Shown one piece after another: positions 42,297-53,493 of a stretch of DNA of 64,000 nucleotides. The notes under the pieces are model-generated. The model did not search any database. It was given only the letters and a program-made list of their open reading frames with translations, and was not told where the DNA came from. The DNA lies in NCBI RefSeq assembly GCF_002165255.2, contig NZ_CP028561.1:2294001-2358000 (forward strand), read 5' to 3'. Source of the stretch: Acinetobacter sp. WCHA45. Its GTDB lineage: Bacteria > Pseudomonadota > Gammaproteobacteria > Pseudomonadales > Moraxellaceae. The position numbers and the translations under genes were made by a program. Every line of letters begins with the position of its first letter. The stretch's first letter is position 1.

Positions 42297-44636
42297 ATGT
42301 CTTTTATCAAATCACGTAAGAAATTAGTATCTTCCGCAATCGCATCTTCACTCTCCGTGATTGCAGTACCAGCCATCGCTCAAGATCAGCCAGTACAACT
42401 CCCAACAATTCATACCCAAGCAGAACAAGAACAAGGTCTTAAAGTAGACCAATCCTCAAATAGCAAATTTGTCGTTCCTCTTTTAGATACACCAAAATCT
42501 GTTTCTGTTATTTCAAAGCAGCTTATTGCAGATACTCAAGTTACAAGTCTTTCTGATGCTTTACGTACAATTCCTGGTATTACTTTAGGTGCTGGTGAAG
42601 GTGGTAATCCAAACGGCGACCGCCCTTTCATTCGTGGCTATAACTCAGAAAGCTCAATGTATGTAGATGGCATTCGTAACTCAACATCACAAAACCGTGA
42701 GATGTTTGCAGTTGAACAAGTTGAAGTTACAAAGGGTTCTGCCTCTGCTTTAGGTGGTGCAGGTACTTCTGGCGGTAGCATTAACATGATTTCTAAAGTT
42801 GCTAAAAAAGGCGATGCTTTAGAAGGCTCGATCTCAGGGGGTACAGATAATTATGCACGTATCACTTTAGACGGAAACAAAGATTTTAATAATGGTGTCG
42901 CAGCTCGTGTGGTGGTCATGGGTCATCAAAACGAAAAAGCGGGACAACATGATGGTGCTGAATATAAACGTGCAGGTATTGCACCAAGTATTACCTTTGG
43001 TTTAGATACAGCAACTCGCGGCACCTTGAGTTATTACTACCTTAAAACCGATGATATTCCAGATTCTGGTATTCCATATAACAATCCATTTTCTTCAAAT
43101 GCTGATCCTAAAAAAGATTTTACTCATTTGAATGGCAATGGCAAACCGATTGATGTTCAACAAGGCAGTTACTATGGTTGGAAAGATCGTGATTTCCAAA
43201 AACAAGAAAATCAGTTTGGCACATTCAAATTAGAGCATGATTTAACCGATAACCTAACGCTGAGTAATACAGCTGTTTACACAAAATCTAAGAATGATTA
43301 TCTGTGGACTAATCCAGATGATTCTAAGGGTAATTTCTATAACAAGACTACGGGTGCTTTAGATGGCTCAGTTTGGAGACGTACGAACTCTCGTGTTGCA
43401 GATACGGACGGCTTTACAGATCAACTTGCTCTAACAGGTAAGTTTGATACAGGTGCATTTAAACACCGTTTTAATACAGGTGTTGAGTATAGCGATCAAA
43501 AAACTGATCGTACTCAATATATTTTAAACGGCTTAGATTCAACAGGAAGCGCAAATAATACGTGTAACGCTACTGCAATTGCTTCTGGTTGGTGCACGTC
43601 AGTGCAGAATCCAAGTAATGTTCCGTGGACAGGTCATATAAGTACTGATGGTGCTGATCGTTACAATATTCGTAGCAAAAACCAATCTGTTTATTTCCTA
43701 GATAATATCGAGTTAAGCCCACAATGGCTTTTGGACTTAGGTGTTCGTTGGGATAAATTTGAAACTAAACAAACCATGACTTATGGTGCACGCAATAATG
43801 CCGTGACAGGTCTAAATAATACAAAAATCACAGCTAAAGCTGGTGATCAAGTTACTATTGAAAACAACAAAGATTTCTTTAACTACCAAGCTGGTTTAAC
43901 CTTTAAACCAGTGGAAAATGGTTCTATCTATGTCAGCTATGCAACTTCAGCAAATCCTGTGGGCGTAGACGGTGGTGATGGTTCAGAAGGGATTACTGCT
44001 GCAATTCAAAACCTAAAACCTGAAGAAGTTAAAACATATGAATTAGGAACAAAGTGGGATGTTCTTAATGATAAATTAAACCTCACAGCAGCAATTTTCC
44101 GTACTGAAAAAACCAATACTCGTGCTACAGCTGAAGATGGCACCACTCAAAATATCGGCGAAACACGCGTTGATGGTATTGAGCTTGGCGTAAACGGAAA
44201 TATTACTGAAAAATGGGCTGTTTCTGCGGGTTACACCTATTTAGACAGCGAACTTGTCGATGGTGGTTACACCAATGTAGGTAGTACGACAGCCCCTGTT
44301 TACCAAGCAAATCCAAGTAATGGTAATCAAGTACAAAACGTTGCAAAAAATAGCGCTACGCTTTGGACGACATACCAAGTCTTACCGGATTTAACATTGG
44401 GTGCTGGTGCTGTCGCAATGGATAAAGTCTATGGTAATGCCACGAATACCAAGTGGGTTCCAGGTTATGTTCGCTATGATGCAATGGCGCGTTATAACGT
44501 AAATAAAAATGTTGATTTACAGCTTAATGTAAACAACTTATCTGATAAGCGTTATTTCACTAAAGCATATTCATCACACTATGCAACTGAGGCGGAAGGT
44601 CGCAGTGCGGTATTGTCTGTGAACTTCAAGTACTAA
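42297..44636 (+). CDS. TonB-dependent siderophore receptor (Fiu/PiuA-like)
   Basis: 779-residue outer-membrane receptor. A signal peptide ends at about residue 28 (AIA/Q). The plug follows: 'LLDTPKSVSVISKQLI', 'ALRTIPGITLGAGEGG', 'RPFIRGYNSESSMYVDGIRN' and 'VEQVEVTKGSASALGGAG'. The 22-strand barrel ends with 'SHYATEAEGRSAVLSVNFKY', with Phe in the BAM-recognised C-terminal strand. The plug wording is that of catecholate receptors of the Fiu/PiuA branch; the ligand is inferred. It is preceded by a Fur box and followed by two terminator hairpins. Confidence 0.88.
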   Translation: MSFIKSRKKLVSSAIASSLSVIAVPAIAQDQPVQLPTIHTQAEQEQGLKVDQSSNSKFVVPLLDTPKSVSVISKQLIADTQVTSLSDALRTIPGITLGAGEGGNPNGDRPFIRGYNSESSMYVDGIRNSTSQNREMFAVEQVEVTKGSASALGGAGTSGGSINMISKVAKKGDALEGSISGGTDNYARITLDGNKDFNNGVAARVVVMGHQNEKAGQHDGAEYKRAGIAPSITFGLDTATRGTLSYYYLKTDDIPDSGIPYNNPFSSNADPKKDFTHLNGNGKPIDVQQGSYYGWKDRDFQKQENQFGTFKLEHDLTDNLTLSNTAVYTKSKNDYLWTNPDDSKGNFYNKTTGALDGSVWRRTNSRVADTDGFTDQLALTGKFDTGAFKHRFNTGVEYSDQKTDRTQYILNGLDSTGSANNTCNATAIASGWCTSVQNPSNVPWTGHISTDGADRYNIRSKNQSVYFLDNIELSPQWLLDLGVRWDKFETKQTMTYGARNNAVTGLNNTKITAKAGDQVTIENNKDFFNYQAGLTFKPVENGSIYVSYATSANPVGVDGGDGSEGITAAIQNLKPEEVKTYELGTKWDVLNDKLNLTAAIFRTEKTNTRATAEDGTTQNIGETRVDGIELGVNGNITEKWAVSAGYTYLDSELVDGGYTNVGSTTAPVYQANPSNGNQVQNVAKNSATLWTTYQVLPDLTLGAGAVAMDKVYGNATNTKWVPGYVRYDAMARYNVNKNVDLQLNVNNLSDKRYFTKAYSSHYATEAEGRSAVLSVNFKY

Positions 44637-44643
44637 AATATAA

Positions 44644-44670
44644 AAAATCCATGGTTTAACGATGGATTTT
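44644..44670 (+). terminator. First hairpin after the receptor gene
   Basis: AAAATCCAT (44644-44652) pairs with ATGGATTTT (44662-44670). Confidence 0.6.
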
Positions 44671-44674
44671 AATA

Positions 44675-44703
44675 AAAAACAGCCTCGTGACGAGGCTGTT
44701 TTT
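44675..44703. terminator. Strong bidirectional terminator
   Basis: AACAGCCTCG (44678-44687), loop TGA, CGAGGCTGTT (44691-44700) with flanking A and T runs. It serves both the receptor gene and the arsenic operon arriving from the right. Confidence 0.85.
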
Positions 44704-44730
44704 TATTATCTTAAGGAAAAGCGATAAACA

Positions 44731-45435
44731 CTATAGATTACGTTGATTGACGCGCTTTGACAGTTCTTCAGCGGACTCTTTCCGTTCAGAATAACGGTCT
44801 GTTAAATACTTGCTCTGCCCTCGCGTCAACAGTGTGAATTTATATAATTCCTCCATCACATCTACGATACGATCATAGTAAGACGATGCTTTCATACGAC
44901 CATCTTCTTCAAACTCTAAAAATGCTTTTGGAATAGAAGATTGGTTCGGTATGGTAATCATCCGCATCCAACGACCAAGTATGCGCATTTGATTTACACT
45001 GTTAAATGACTGTGATCCACCACTAACCTGCATCAGAGCAAGCGTTTTACCTTGCGTTGCACGAATCGCACCACCTGCCAGTGGAATCCAATCAATTTGC
45101 GATTTAAAGATTGAACTCATCGAACCGTGGCGTTCAGGTGAACACCAAACCATACCTTCAGCCCAAGCCAATAATTCATGTAGCTCTTTCACTTTCGGAT
45201 GTTCAGTATCTGCATCTTCTGGCAGAGGCAATCCTTTAGGATGAAAAATTTTAACCTCAGCACCAAATTGCTCTAAGATTCTCCCTGCTTCCATCACAGC
45301 TAAGCGACTGTAAGAGCGCTCACGATTAGAACCATACAACAATAAAATTCTTGGAGCATGATCTAACGCTTTTGCCTGTACTTTCTCTAATGTAGGCTGA
45401 TCAAGCAGACTCATATCAATATTTGGCAGACTCAT
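44731..45435 (-). CDS. arsH: ArsH, NADPH-dependent FMN reductase
   Basis: 234 residues from the ATG at 45435 (the frame includes a GTG one codon before). Flavodoxin-fold reductase: '[20 protein letters not shown]' is the FMN phosphate loop and '[20 protein letters not shown]' is the family's second flavin segment. ArsH oxidises trivalent organoarsenicals. It is the last gene of the operon, five bases after acr3, and ends before a strong terminator. Confidence 0.93.
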   Translation of the reverse strand: MSLPNIDMSLLDQPTLEKVQAKALDHAPRILLLYGSNRERSYSRLAVMEAGRILEQFGAEVKIFHPKGLPLPEDADTEHPKVKELHELLAWAEGMVWCSPERHGSMSSIFKSQIDWIPLAGGAIRATQGKTLALMQVSGGSQSFNSVNQMRILGRWMRMITIPNQSSIPKAFLEFEEDGRMKASSYYDRIVDVMEELYKFTLLTRGQSKYLTDRYSERKESAEELSKRVNQRNL

Positions 45436-45440
45436 CACGA

Positions 45441-46481
45441 TTACACCGATTTAAAATACTTTTTTCTTAACCACAAGGACACACTAACTAAAGCAATCAA
45501 TACAGGAACTTCAACCAAAGGACCGATCACTGTAGTGAATGCCACTGGCGAAGCTAATCCAAATGTTGCAATAGCGACAGCTAACGCCAATTCAAAATTG
45601 TTGCCTGCTGCAGTAAAAGAAATTGCAGTGGTTTTAGGATAGTCATTGCCCATCCATTTGCTCATAAAGAAACTAATGAAGAACATCACTACAAAGTAAA
45701 TCGTCAGAGGAATTGCAATACGGATTACATCCAAAGGTAAGCTGACAACATCACTACCTTTCAAACTAAACATCGCGACAATTGTGAAAAGTAAAGCAAG
45801 CAGACTCAAAGGACTAATTTTTGGTAAAAAAACAGTTTGATACCAATCTAAGCCTTTAGCTCGGACGAGAATCAATCGTGTCATAAAACCTAGAAAAAAT
45901 GGAATCCCAAGATATACCAATACCGCATGCGTAATAGTCCAGAAGTCGACATTAATGACTTGTCCTGCAATGCCAAAATACGGTGGCAAGAAGGTTAAGA
46001 ATAACCACGCATAAGTACTGAAGAATAAAATTTGGAAGATACTATTAAATGCAACAAGTGCTGCTAAATATTGGTTATCACCACAGGCTAAACCATTCCA
46101 AACTAAAACCATTGCAATACAACGTGCCAAACCGATCAAAATCAGCCCAGTCATGTATTCAGGATAATTATGTAAAAACACAATTGCGAGTACAAACATT
46201 AATACTGGAGCAATCAACCAGTTTTGCACCAAAGATAAAGTTAAGGTTTTTTTATCTTTGAACACTTCAGGCAAAGCAGCATAATCCACTTTTGCCAAAG
46301 GTGGATACATCATCAAAATCAAACCAATCGCGATAGGAATATTGACCGAGTCGACACTCATTTTATCGAGCGTTACCGAAGCCTGAGGGAAAAATACACC
46401 GATGGCTATTCCTAGTGCCATGGCAATAAAAATCCAAAGCGTAAGATTACGATCTAGAAAAGATAATCTTTGTTGAGCCAT
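45441..46481 (-). CDS. acr3: Arsenite efflux permease Acr3
   Basis: 346 residues from the ATG at 46481. The N-terminus '[20 protein letters not shown]' and ten hydrophobic segments fit the ACR3 (BART) family. '[20 protein letters not shown]' contains the functional Cys of the fourth helix, and '[20 protein letters not shown]' the conserved Asn-Asn-Phe-Glu segment. It exports As(III) in exchange for protons. The previous gene stops seven bases upstream. Confidence 0.93.
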   Translation of the reverse strand: MAQQRLSFLDRNLTLWIFIAMALGIAIGVFFPQASVTLDKMSVDSVNIPIAIGLILMMYPPLAKVDYAALPEVFKDKKTLTLSLVQNWLIAPVLMFVLAIVFLHNYPEYMTGLILIGLARCIAMVLVWNGLACGDNQYLAALVAFNSIFQILFFSTYAWLFLTFLPPYFGIAGQVINVDFWTITHAVLVYLGIPFFLGFMTRLILVRAKGLDWYQTVFLPKISPLSLLALLFTIVAMFSLKGSDVVSLPLDVIRIAIPLTIYFVVMFFISFFMSKWMGNDYPKTTAISFTAAGNNFELALAVAIATFGLASPVAFTTVIGPLVEVPVLIALVSVSLWLRKKYFKSV

Positions 46482-46488
46482 GATGTTC

Positions 46489-46962
46489 TCATTCAATCTC
46501 AGAAATTTTATTGATCGCAGCAATTAACTCTGGACGAGTCATACTCTCAGTATCCATTGCAAATAAAGCATCTAAACGGCGATTGATATGATCAACAGTC
46601 ACTTGGAATACTTTTAATTTTTCTTCTTTCGGCAAGTCTAAATGCGAAGGATCTGCTAAACCCCAATGTGCTTTGATCGCTCCACCTAAATAAAGAGGAC
46701 AAGCTTCTTGTGCTGCAGAATCACATACGGTAATTACCACATCAGGTTGATATTGTTCACAGTCATCAATCGTTTTGCTCCACAAACCCTCAGTTGATAG
46801 ATTTAAGCTTTCTAAAGTCTCGATCGTCAAAGGATGAACTTGGCCAGATGGCTTACTTCCTGCACTATATGCTTTCCAACCTGCTGCTGCACGATGATTA
46901 AATAACACCTCTGACAAAATGCTACGGCAACTATTTCCAGTACATAAAAATAGAAATTTCAT
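46489..46962 (-). CDS. arsC: Arsenate reductase, low-molecular-weight phosphatase type
   Basis: 157 residues from the ATG at 46962; the frame extends to a GTG at 46977 that overlaps arsR. The P-loop '[18 protein letters not shown]' (Cys-x5-Arg) is at the start, followed by '[20 protein letters not shown]' with the resolving Cys pair and 'HWGLADPS' (general acid Asp). This is the thioredoxin- or glutaredoxin-coupled type. A second, unrelated arsenate reductase lies upstream at 47318. Confidence 0.92.
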   Translation of the reverse strand: MKFLFLCTGNSCRSILSEVLFNHRAAAGWKAYSAGSKPSGQVHPLTIETLESLNLSTEGLWSKTIDDCEQYQPDVVITVCDSAAQEACPLYLGGAIKAHWGLADPSHLDLPKEEKLKVFQVTVDHINRRLDALFAMDTESMTRPELIAAINKISEIE

Positions 46963-46969
46963 ATTCAAA

Positions 46970-47290
46970 TTACTCACAATAACTTTTTAGAGATAAAGAC
47001 GATAAATCCTGACTTGTTGACGATGAACCGTTGACTAAAAGAGCCAAAATATCATGGCACCATATCGGCAGTTCTGGATTGATGCTGTAATACACCCACT
47101 GACTTTGTCTTCGATCTTGTAGTAAGCCAGATGACCTTAATAAGGCTAAATGTCTCGAAATTTTTGGTTGGCTCAAGTTTAATTTTTCAGTCAAATCACA
47201 AACACATAGTTCTTTATTTTCCGCCACCAAAGTGACAATACTGAGACGTGTTTCATCAGACAAACACTTAAAGAAATTCACTCGATCCAT
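46970..47290 (-). CDS. arsR: Arsenic-responsive repressor ArsR
   Basis: 106 residues from the ATG at 47290, preceded by GAGG at good distance. Winged helix: 'KCLSDETRLSIVTLVAEN', then 'ELCVCDLTEKLNLSQPKISR', where Cys-Val-Cys forms part of the As(III) site. The wing is 'DRRQSQWVYYSINPEL'. It probably represses the operon by binding the palindrome at 47790-47811 and is released by As(III). Confidence 0.94.
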   Translation of the reverse strand: MDRVNFFKCLSDETRLSIVTLVAENKELCVCDLTEKLNLSQPKISRHLALLRSSGLLQDRRQSQWVYYSINPELPIWCHDILALLVNGSSSTSQDLSSLSLKSYCE

Positions 47291-47317
47291 TTCCAACCTC
47301 AAATACTGAATTATTAT

Positions 47318-47752
47318 TTAATTAACACGCTGACCATTTTCATCAATCACCTGTTCACCATCCTCTTTGGAAAAAGCACCTTGTTGTGCAACAGGTAAAA
47401 TATCCAGTACCAACTCCGATGGTCTGCATAAACGAGTACCCTGACTCGTCACAACAAAAGGACGATTAATTAAAATAGGATGTTCAAGCATAAATCCGAT
47501 TAATTCATGATCTGTCCAAGTCTCACGATCCAAATCAAGTTCACAATAAGGATCAACATTCGTACGGATCGCAGCCCTTACAGACAAACCAGCATCACTA
47601 ATCAATTGAATAAGTTCAGATTTTGAAGGAGGATTCAGTAAATATTCAATCACGATAGGTTCAATACCTGTATTGCGAATTAATCCGAGTGTATTTCGAG
47701 ATGTCCCACATGCAGGATTGTGATAAATCGTAATTTGTTGTTGAGTAGACAT
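47318..47752 (-). CDS. arsC: Arsenate reductase, glutaredoxin type
   Basis: 144 residues from the ATG at 47752. 'ITIYHNPACGTSRNTLGLIR' contains the catalytic Cys of the R773 ArsC family. 'VRAAIRTNVDPYCELDL' and 'HPILINRPFVVTSQGTRLCRPSE' give the three arginine/His-type substrate contacts. It is the first gene of the operon, directly behind the palindromic operator. It uses glutathione and glutaredoxin. Confidence 0.93.
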   Translation of the reverse strand: MSTQQQITIYHNPACGTSRNTLGLIRNTGIEPIVIEYLLNPPSKSELIQLISDAGLSVRAAIRTNVDPYCELDLDRETWTDHELIGFMLEHPILINRPFVVTSQGTRLCRPSELVLDILPVAQQGAFSKEDGEQVIDENGQRVN

Positions 47753-47789
47753 AATGAGTACAAACATTTTGAATTAATGATAGCGACTT

Positions 47790-47811
47790 TATATATGAAT
47801 ATTCATATATA
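47790..47811. promoter_or_regulatory. Palindromic ArsR operator
   Basis: TATATATGAAT (47790-47800) followed by its exact complement (47801-47811), a perfect 22-bp palindrome 38 bases before the start of the first ars gene. Position and symmetry suit an ArsR dimer; the ATTCATATAT half resembles operators of ArsR proteins. Confidence 0.65.
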
Positions 47812-48011
47812 CGCAATACCATATATTAAGATTGATAAGCTCACTTCCCTATACACCCCATGCCTAAATAAGTATTTTTGAGCAATTTACGACCATGTGA
47901 TATTCGAAATTGATCATTTTCAAAAATAAGTTAAGCAGATGAGTCAGTGAGCAAATGCTTTTTTTCTTCTAATATGCCGCTACACAGTTGCAACCGTAGA
48001 GTTCTTGCACG

Positions 48012-49160
48012 ATGACTCAATTGCCTAAAGTTAAAGATACCTTTGTTAACTCTAAAACAGCCCAATCCATCTTAAAAACGCGTGCGGGTAAACAAGCCGC
48101 ACAAGTTTTTTCAAATGCGGCGGATCGTTTCTTGAGAGGACATCAACTGGCATTGTCAGGAAAGACACCTTTTGAAGTCGTTTATGAACGTGAAATTATT
48201 AGTTTACGGTTTTACAAGGCAGATGTAGAAACAGGTGAAAATAAACACCGTGTCCCTCTCGTCATTATTCCCCCATTAGCAGCCAATACCTTAGTGTTCG
48301 ATTTGTTTCCTGATCGTAGTCTAATTCGTTATTTTCAAAGCAAAGGTTTTGATGTGTATATGATTGACTGGGGCACACCAAGCCGTAGACAAGCCAAATA
48401 CAATTTCGGCACCTATATCAAAATCTTTATGCCCGACTTTATCAACAAAATTCGTGAACATAGCGGGCAACAGCAACTATCATTATATGGCTGGAGCCTA
48501 GGTGGAGCGATCTCTCTTTGCTACACGTCATTATTTAAAGATAAAAATATTAAGAATTTAATGATTTTGGCATCACCGATTAATACCCATCAATCAGGTT
48601 ATATTGGTAAGCTCTATCAAAAGTTAAACACACCAGCGCAATGGGTGCGAACCAATACCAATTTCCGAATCCGTCAAATTCCTAGCCGCTATTTTCATAT
48701 TCACGGTTGGCAAAATACGCTCGGATTTAAGCTCACAGATCCCGTGGGTAATTTTAAAAATTATTGGCAATTACTGAAAAATTTGAACGATCGACAGTTT
48801 GTCATTAATCACGCAACTTCAAGTTCATTTGTTGACAATATGCTCGCCTATCCTGGGGGTGTAATGCGCGATATCATTTTGCGCTTTTGGATCGACAATG
48901 AACTTTCGACTGGTGTGGTTCAATTTGGTGAGCAAACCGCTTATTTTAAAGATATCGATTGTTCAGTTTTAGCGATTGGCGGTGATACTGATATTATCGT
49001 CACAGCTGAAGCGGTCAAACCATTAATGGATTTAATCAGCAGTCAAGATAAGCAATTCGAGATTGTTTCAGGAGGACATATGGGGTTGGTTTCAGGAAAC
49101 CAAGCACCTCTACATGTTTGGCCTGTCATTACCAACTGGCTCATTCCACGCTCTGAATAA
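48012..49160 (+). CDS. PhaC-like alpha/beta hydrolase
   Basis: 382 residues. It resembles polyhydroxyalkanoate synthase in the middle ('VPLVIIPPLAANTLVFDLFP', 'FDVYMIDWGTPSRRQAKYNF'), but the nucleophile motif is 'YGWSLGG' with Ser162 where PhaC has Cys. So it is probably a hydrolase or a relative with another role, not a polymerase. The late Asp ('IGGDTDIIV') and His ('SGGHMGLVSG') complete a triad. No PhaP/PhaR-like gene lies nearby. It has its own promoter and ends before a large hairpin. Confidence 0.82.
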   Translation: MTQLPKVKDTFVNSKTAQSILKTRAGKQAAQVFSNAADRFLRGHQLALSGKTPFEVVYEREIISLRFYKADVETGENKHRVPLVIIPPLAANTLVFDLFPDRSLIRYFQSKGFDVYMIDWGTPSRRQAKYNFGTYIKIFMPDFINKIREHSGQQQLSLYGWSLGGAISLCYTSLFKDKNIKNLMILASPINTHQSGYIGKLYQKLNTPAQWVRTNTNFRIRQIPSRYFHIHGWQNTLGFKLTDPVGNFKNYWQLLKNLNDRQFVINHATSSSFVDNMLAYPGGVMRDIILRFWIDNELSTGVVQFGEQTAYFKDIDCSVLAIGGDTDIIVTAEAVKPLMDLISSQDKQFEIVSGGHMGLVSGNQAPLHVWPVITNWLIPRSE

Positions 49161-49171
49161 AGCAAATAAGA

Positions 49172-49207
49172 TTGTCAAATATTGAGTCTATACTCAATGT
49201 TTGACAA
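49172..49207. terminator. Long inverted repeat after the hydrolase
   Basis: TTGTCAAATATTGAGT pairs with ACTCAATGTTTGACAA over CTAT with one mismatch (15 pairs). No clear T run. It separates two convergent genes. Confidence 0.6.
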
Positions 49208-49234
49208 CTCATCAAATCTGCTTAACACAGTCGT

Positions 49235-51298
49235 TTAAGCAAAGTTATGAGTTCGGTTTAATACTAGATTCTCAACATTCACAGGACGACCTAACAGATA
49301 TCCCTGCAATTGATTGCATCCAAGGTGTGTCAAAATATCCGCTTGCTCCTGCGTTTCAACCCCTTCTGCAGTCACTACCAATTCCAGTTTCGCAGCCAAG
49401 TGAATAATACTTTCTAAGATTGCTTCTTCTTTCGAATTAGGCTGTAAATCAATTAAAAAACCGCGGTCAATTTTAAGCTCATCGATTGGTAAATCTTTTA
49501 AATAAAGAAAACTCGAATAACCTGTACCAAAATCATCAATTGCAATTCGAATCCCTAACTTTCTCAATCGCTCTAAGGTACGAATACTCGATTCGATATG
49601 ATGCATCGCTGTTGATTCTGTGATTTCTAAAATGAGATGTTCAGGTTGAATTTGATATTTATCTAAGAGCTTTTCTAATACACAAAACAGTTTTTTATTT
49701 TCAAATTGCAAAGCCGAAAGATTGACTGAGATCGGATAAAAAAGACTATTACTCTGTTCCCATTTTTGGATCTGTTGGCAAGCTTGCTCAAGTGCCCAAT
49801 ATCCCATTGGAATGATCAAACCTGTCTTCTCAGCTCCCTCTATAAACATTTGCGGAGTTAACAATCCCAAAGTTGGATGCTTCCAACGAATCAGAGCCTC
49901 TACTCCACAAATTTCATAATTGACCGTAAATTTCGGTTGATAAAATAAGATAAACTGTTGTTCATCAACAGCTTTATAAAGATCATTAATTAATTTGGAT
50001 TGACTACGCACATCTTGTTGATCACTCGCAGAATGGAAAATAGTAAAGGTATTACGTCCTTGATCTTTAGATGCCAACATCGCGACATCTGCATTGATCA
50101 AAAGGTCTTGAACATTCGTACCGTGTTCAGGATAAATCGCAATGCCCAAACTGGCTGAAATATTTATCTCTTTATTTGCAATTGAATAACTTTCTTGAAT
50201 GGCATGTAGAACTTTCTCTGCTAACTCTATCGCCTCATTTGCATCAGTATGCTCTGAGATTAAAACAAACTCATCACCACCAATTCTAAACAGCTTTTGA
50301 TTTTGGCTGAGTTTCTGATGTAATCGATTAGCCATTTGGATTAATAACTGATCACCAATGTGGTGTCCAAAAGCATCATTAACAGACTTAAAACGATCTA
50401 AATCAATATATAAAAATGCAGCTTTTTGTTCTTTTAAACGATGATGACTAAAAATTACTTCAGCATAATCTGTTAAGGATAAGCGATTTGGCAGTTTAGT
50501 TAAGGAGTCATGTGAAGATTGGTTGGCTAACTCGCGATTAATTTTTGTTAATTGTTGGTTGCGCTCCTCTAGTCTCGCTTCTAAAACTGCAACGGCGAAA
50601 CCAGCAACAAAGACTAAACTCGTAATAAAAATAATCGTAAATAACAGCACACTTTGATCAGTTTGAGCAGCACTTAAGATCATCGCTACTCGTTCATCAA
50701 ATAATGTCGCAGCCATTCCAGTATAATGCATTCCCACAATACTAAATGCCATCAATAAAGCGATAGTCAGTTTCAAAACTGTACGATGGGCAGTCGCTGT
50801 CTTATATTTAAAAATAAACCAAAAACTTAATGCAGAGCCAAAAATTGCAATCAAGATCGAACTAATGACCAAAAGTGGATCATAGTGTAGTTGATGATCG
50901 GTAAATGAGAGTGCAAGCATTCCTGTGTAGTGCATTCCTGAAATGCCTAAGCCCATAAACACAGCACCTAAAACCAATCGCGGAAGAGGTAATGTAGGTC
51001 GAGTTGTTAACCACACAGCAAATATAGAAGCCACTGCACCAACTAAATAAGACAATGCAGTCAAACTAAGATCAAAGTGATAACCTTCTGGCAAATGGCT
51101 AGCCAGCATTCCAATAAAATGCATTGCCCATATTGCCAAGCCTAAAGTCAACCCACTCGTTACTAAAATGCTTTTCTCCAACTTTTTATAAGCAGCTTTA
51201 AAAACGAGTTCTTCCATTGAAACTGCAGCATAACAAGTCGCTACTGCAACCAAAATGGAAGCGATGACCCATGTGCTATCGTAATCAACGTTAACCAT
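49235..51298 (-). CDS. MHYT-GGDEF-EAL cyclic-di-GMP protein
   Basis: 687 residues. The N-terminal ~250 residues are an MHYT sensor: hydrophobic helices with MHFIGM, MHYTGM and MHYTGM, thought to bind copper and sense O2, CO or NO. A diguanylate cyclase domain follows with intact GGDEF (340-344), then a phosphodiesterase domain with intact EAL (467-469). 'DDFGTGYSSF' and 'ETQEQADIL' are further EAL metal-site segments. Both activities are possible; which dominates cannot be told. It is expressed as a single gene. Confidence 0.93.
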   Translation of the reverse strand: MVNVDYDSTWVIASILVAVATCYAAVSMEELVFKAAYKKLEKSILVTSGLTLGLAIWAMHFIGMLASHLPEGYHFDLSLTALSYLVGAVASIFAVWLTTRPTLPLPRLVLGAVFMGLGISGMHYTGMLALSFTDHQLHYDPLLVISSILIAIFGSALSFWFIFKYKTATAHRTVLKLTIALLMAFSIVGMHYTGMAATLFDERVAMILSAAQTDQSVLLFTIIFITSLVFVAGFAVAVLEARLEERNQQLTKINRELANQSSHDSLTKLPNRLSLTDYAEVIFSHHRLKEQKAAFLYIDLDRFKSVNDAFGHHIGDQLLIQMANRLHQKLSQNQKLFRIGGDEFVLISEHTDANEAIELAEKVLHAIQESYSIANKEINISASLGIAIYPEHGTNVQDLLINADVAMLASKDQGRNTFTIFHSASDQQDVRSQSKLINDLYKAVDEQQFILFYQPKFTVNYEICGVEALIRWKHPTLGLLTPQMFIEGAEKTGLIIPMGYWALEQACQQIQKWEQSNSLFYPISVNLSALQFENKKLFCVLEKLLDKYQIQPEHLILEITESTAMHHIESSIRTLERLRKLGIRIAIDDFGTGYSSFLYLKDLPIDELKIDRGFLIDLQPNSKEEAILESIIHLAAKLELVVTAEGVETQEQADILTHLGCNQLQGYLLGRPVNVENLVLNRTHNFA

Positions 51299-51835
51299 AA
51301 AGGACTTCCATGCTTATTCAGTATTTTTTTTTATTTATTGAGCGAATTGCTCAAAATCAGAACGATCATTAACACTCAAAAAAGATACAAATGGTGTATT
51401 CATAAAATTTCCTTAACAATAACATCATCTAGTATAAGTTCAAGTCTTTTTCATTTTATAAATCAATAGAATAAAAACACATATTCATTTCAAACCAATG
51501 AAAATTATTGTTTTTTTTACTGAAATTTTAAAAGCAACCAACAATTATAAAAGATGCACTACCTTTCATAAATAATCTAAACATGTATATAGTATGCCTT
51601 TTTATCATGCTGTTTGCTATAATTCTGTTATTAAAAAAGACTAAGAATATGAAGTTTTTTATATTGAAAGCAAATAAGTGACTACACTCCTTATCAGGTA
51701 ATTTATTTTTTATACTCTCAGTAACATCTTAAAAATTCTGCTTACTTCCATACGAGCCGTGAGAATTAACTTAACAACCTAAACGGCAAGATTAGGCTAT
51801 CATCACAAGGTACAGCACTTTAAGTGATGCAATAA
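51299..51835. other. Intergenic region, possible 22-residue frame
   Basis: AT-rich, with no long frame. On the - strand a frame at 51335-51403 preceded by AAGGAAA encodes MNTPFVSFLSVNDRSDFEQF and two more residues, and could be a leader of the MHYT gene. Otherwise I see nothing recognisable. Confidence 0.3.
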
Positions 51836-51863
51836 AAAAGCCCTTGTATAAACAAGGGCTTTT
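51836..51863 (-). terminator. Terminator of ilvC
   Basis: AAAAGCCCTTGT (51836-51847), loop ATAA, ACAAGGGCTTTT (51852-51863): a perfect 12-bp stem with a T-rich end. Confidence 0.85.
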
Positions 51864-51880
51864 AAAGATTAAACTAAAAC

Positions 51881-52909
<1,029 letters not shown>

Positions 52910-53001
52910 CTAAAATTTTTGTCATTTCCCTTGTCATACAAGGATAGATTCTTTGAAACTTCCCAATTCTTGCATTTCTATATGAAGAATTGGGGAAGCG
53001 A

Positions 53002-53493
53002 TTAAATACTTAAAACTTTTTCACCACGTGCGATACCAGACACACCAGAACGTACAACTTCTAGAATGGTATTTTCAGCAAGTGCATCAATAAAACCATC
53101 AATCTTTTCAGTTGTACCTGCGATCTGAATCGTATAAGTGGTTGGTGTTACATCAACGATTTGGGCACGGAAAATATCAGCTGTACGCTTAATTTCCGCA
53201 CGAGCAGCACCTAAAGCTTTCACTTTAATCAACATAAGCTCGCGCTCAATATGTGCACCTTCTGACAAATCAACCACCTTAACCACTTCAACTAATTTAT
53301 TCAGTTGTTTTGTGATCTGCTCGATTTTGTGATCATCACCATAAGTTGTCAGCGTCAAACGAGATAAAGTTTCATCTTCAGTTGGCGCAACGTTTAAAGT
53401 CTCAATGTTGTAACCACGTTGAGAGAATAAACCGACCAAACGAGAAAGCGCGCCTGCTTCATTTTCTACAAGTACAGAGATAATGTGTCTCAT
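53002..53493 (-). CDS. ilvH: Acetolactate synthase small subunit
   Basis: 163 residues. N-terminal ACT domain '[20 protein letters not shown]' that binds valine for feedback control, then the C-terminal domain '[19 protein letters not shown]' that activates the large subunit. The ATG overlaps the stop of ilvI by four bases, so translation is coupled. Confidence 0.96.
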   Translation of the reverse strand: MRHIISVLVENEAGALSRLVGLFSQRGYNIETLNVAPTEDETLSRLTLTTYGDDHKIEQITKQLNKLVEVVKVVDLSEGAHIERELMLIKVKALGAARAEIKRTADIFRAQIVDVTPTTYTIQIAGTTEKIDGFIDALAENTILEVVRSGVSGIARGEKVLSI

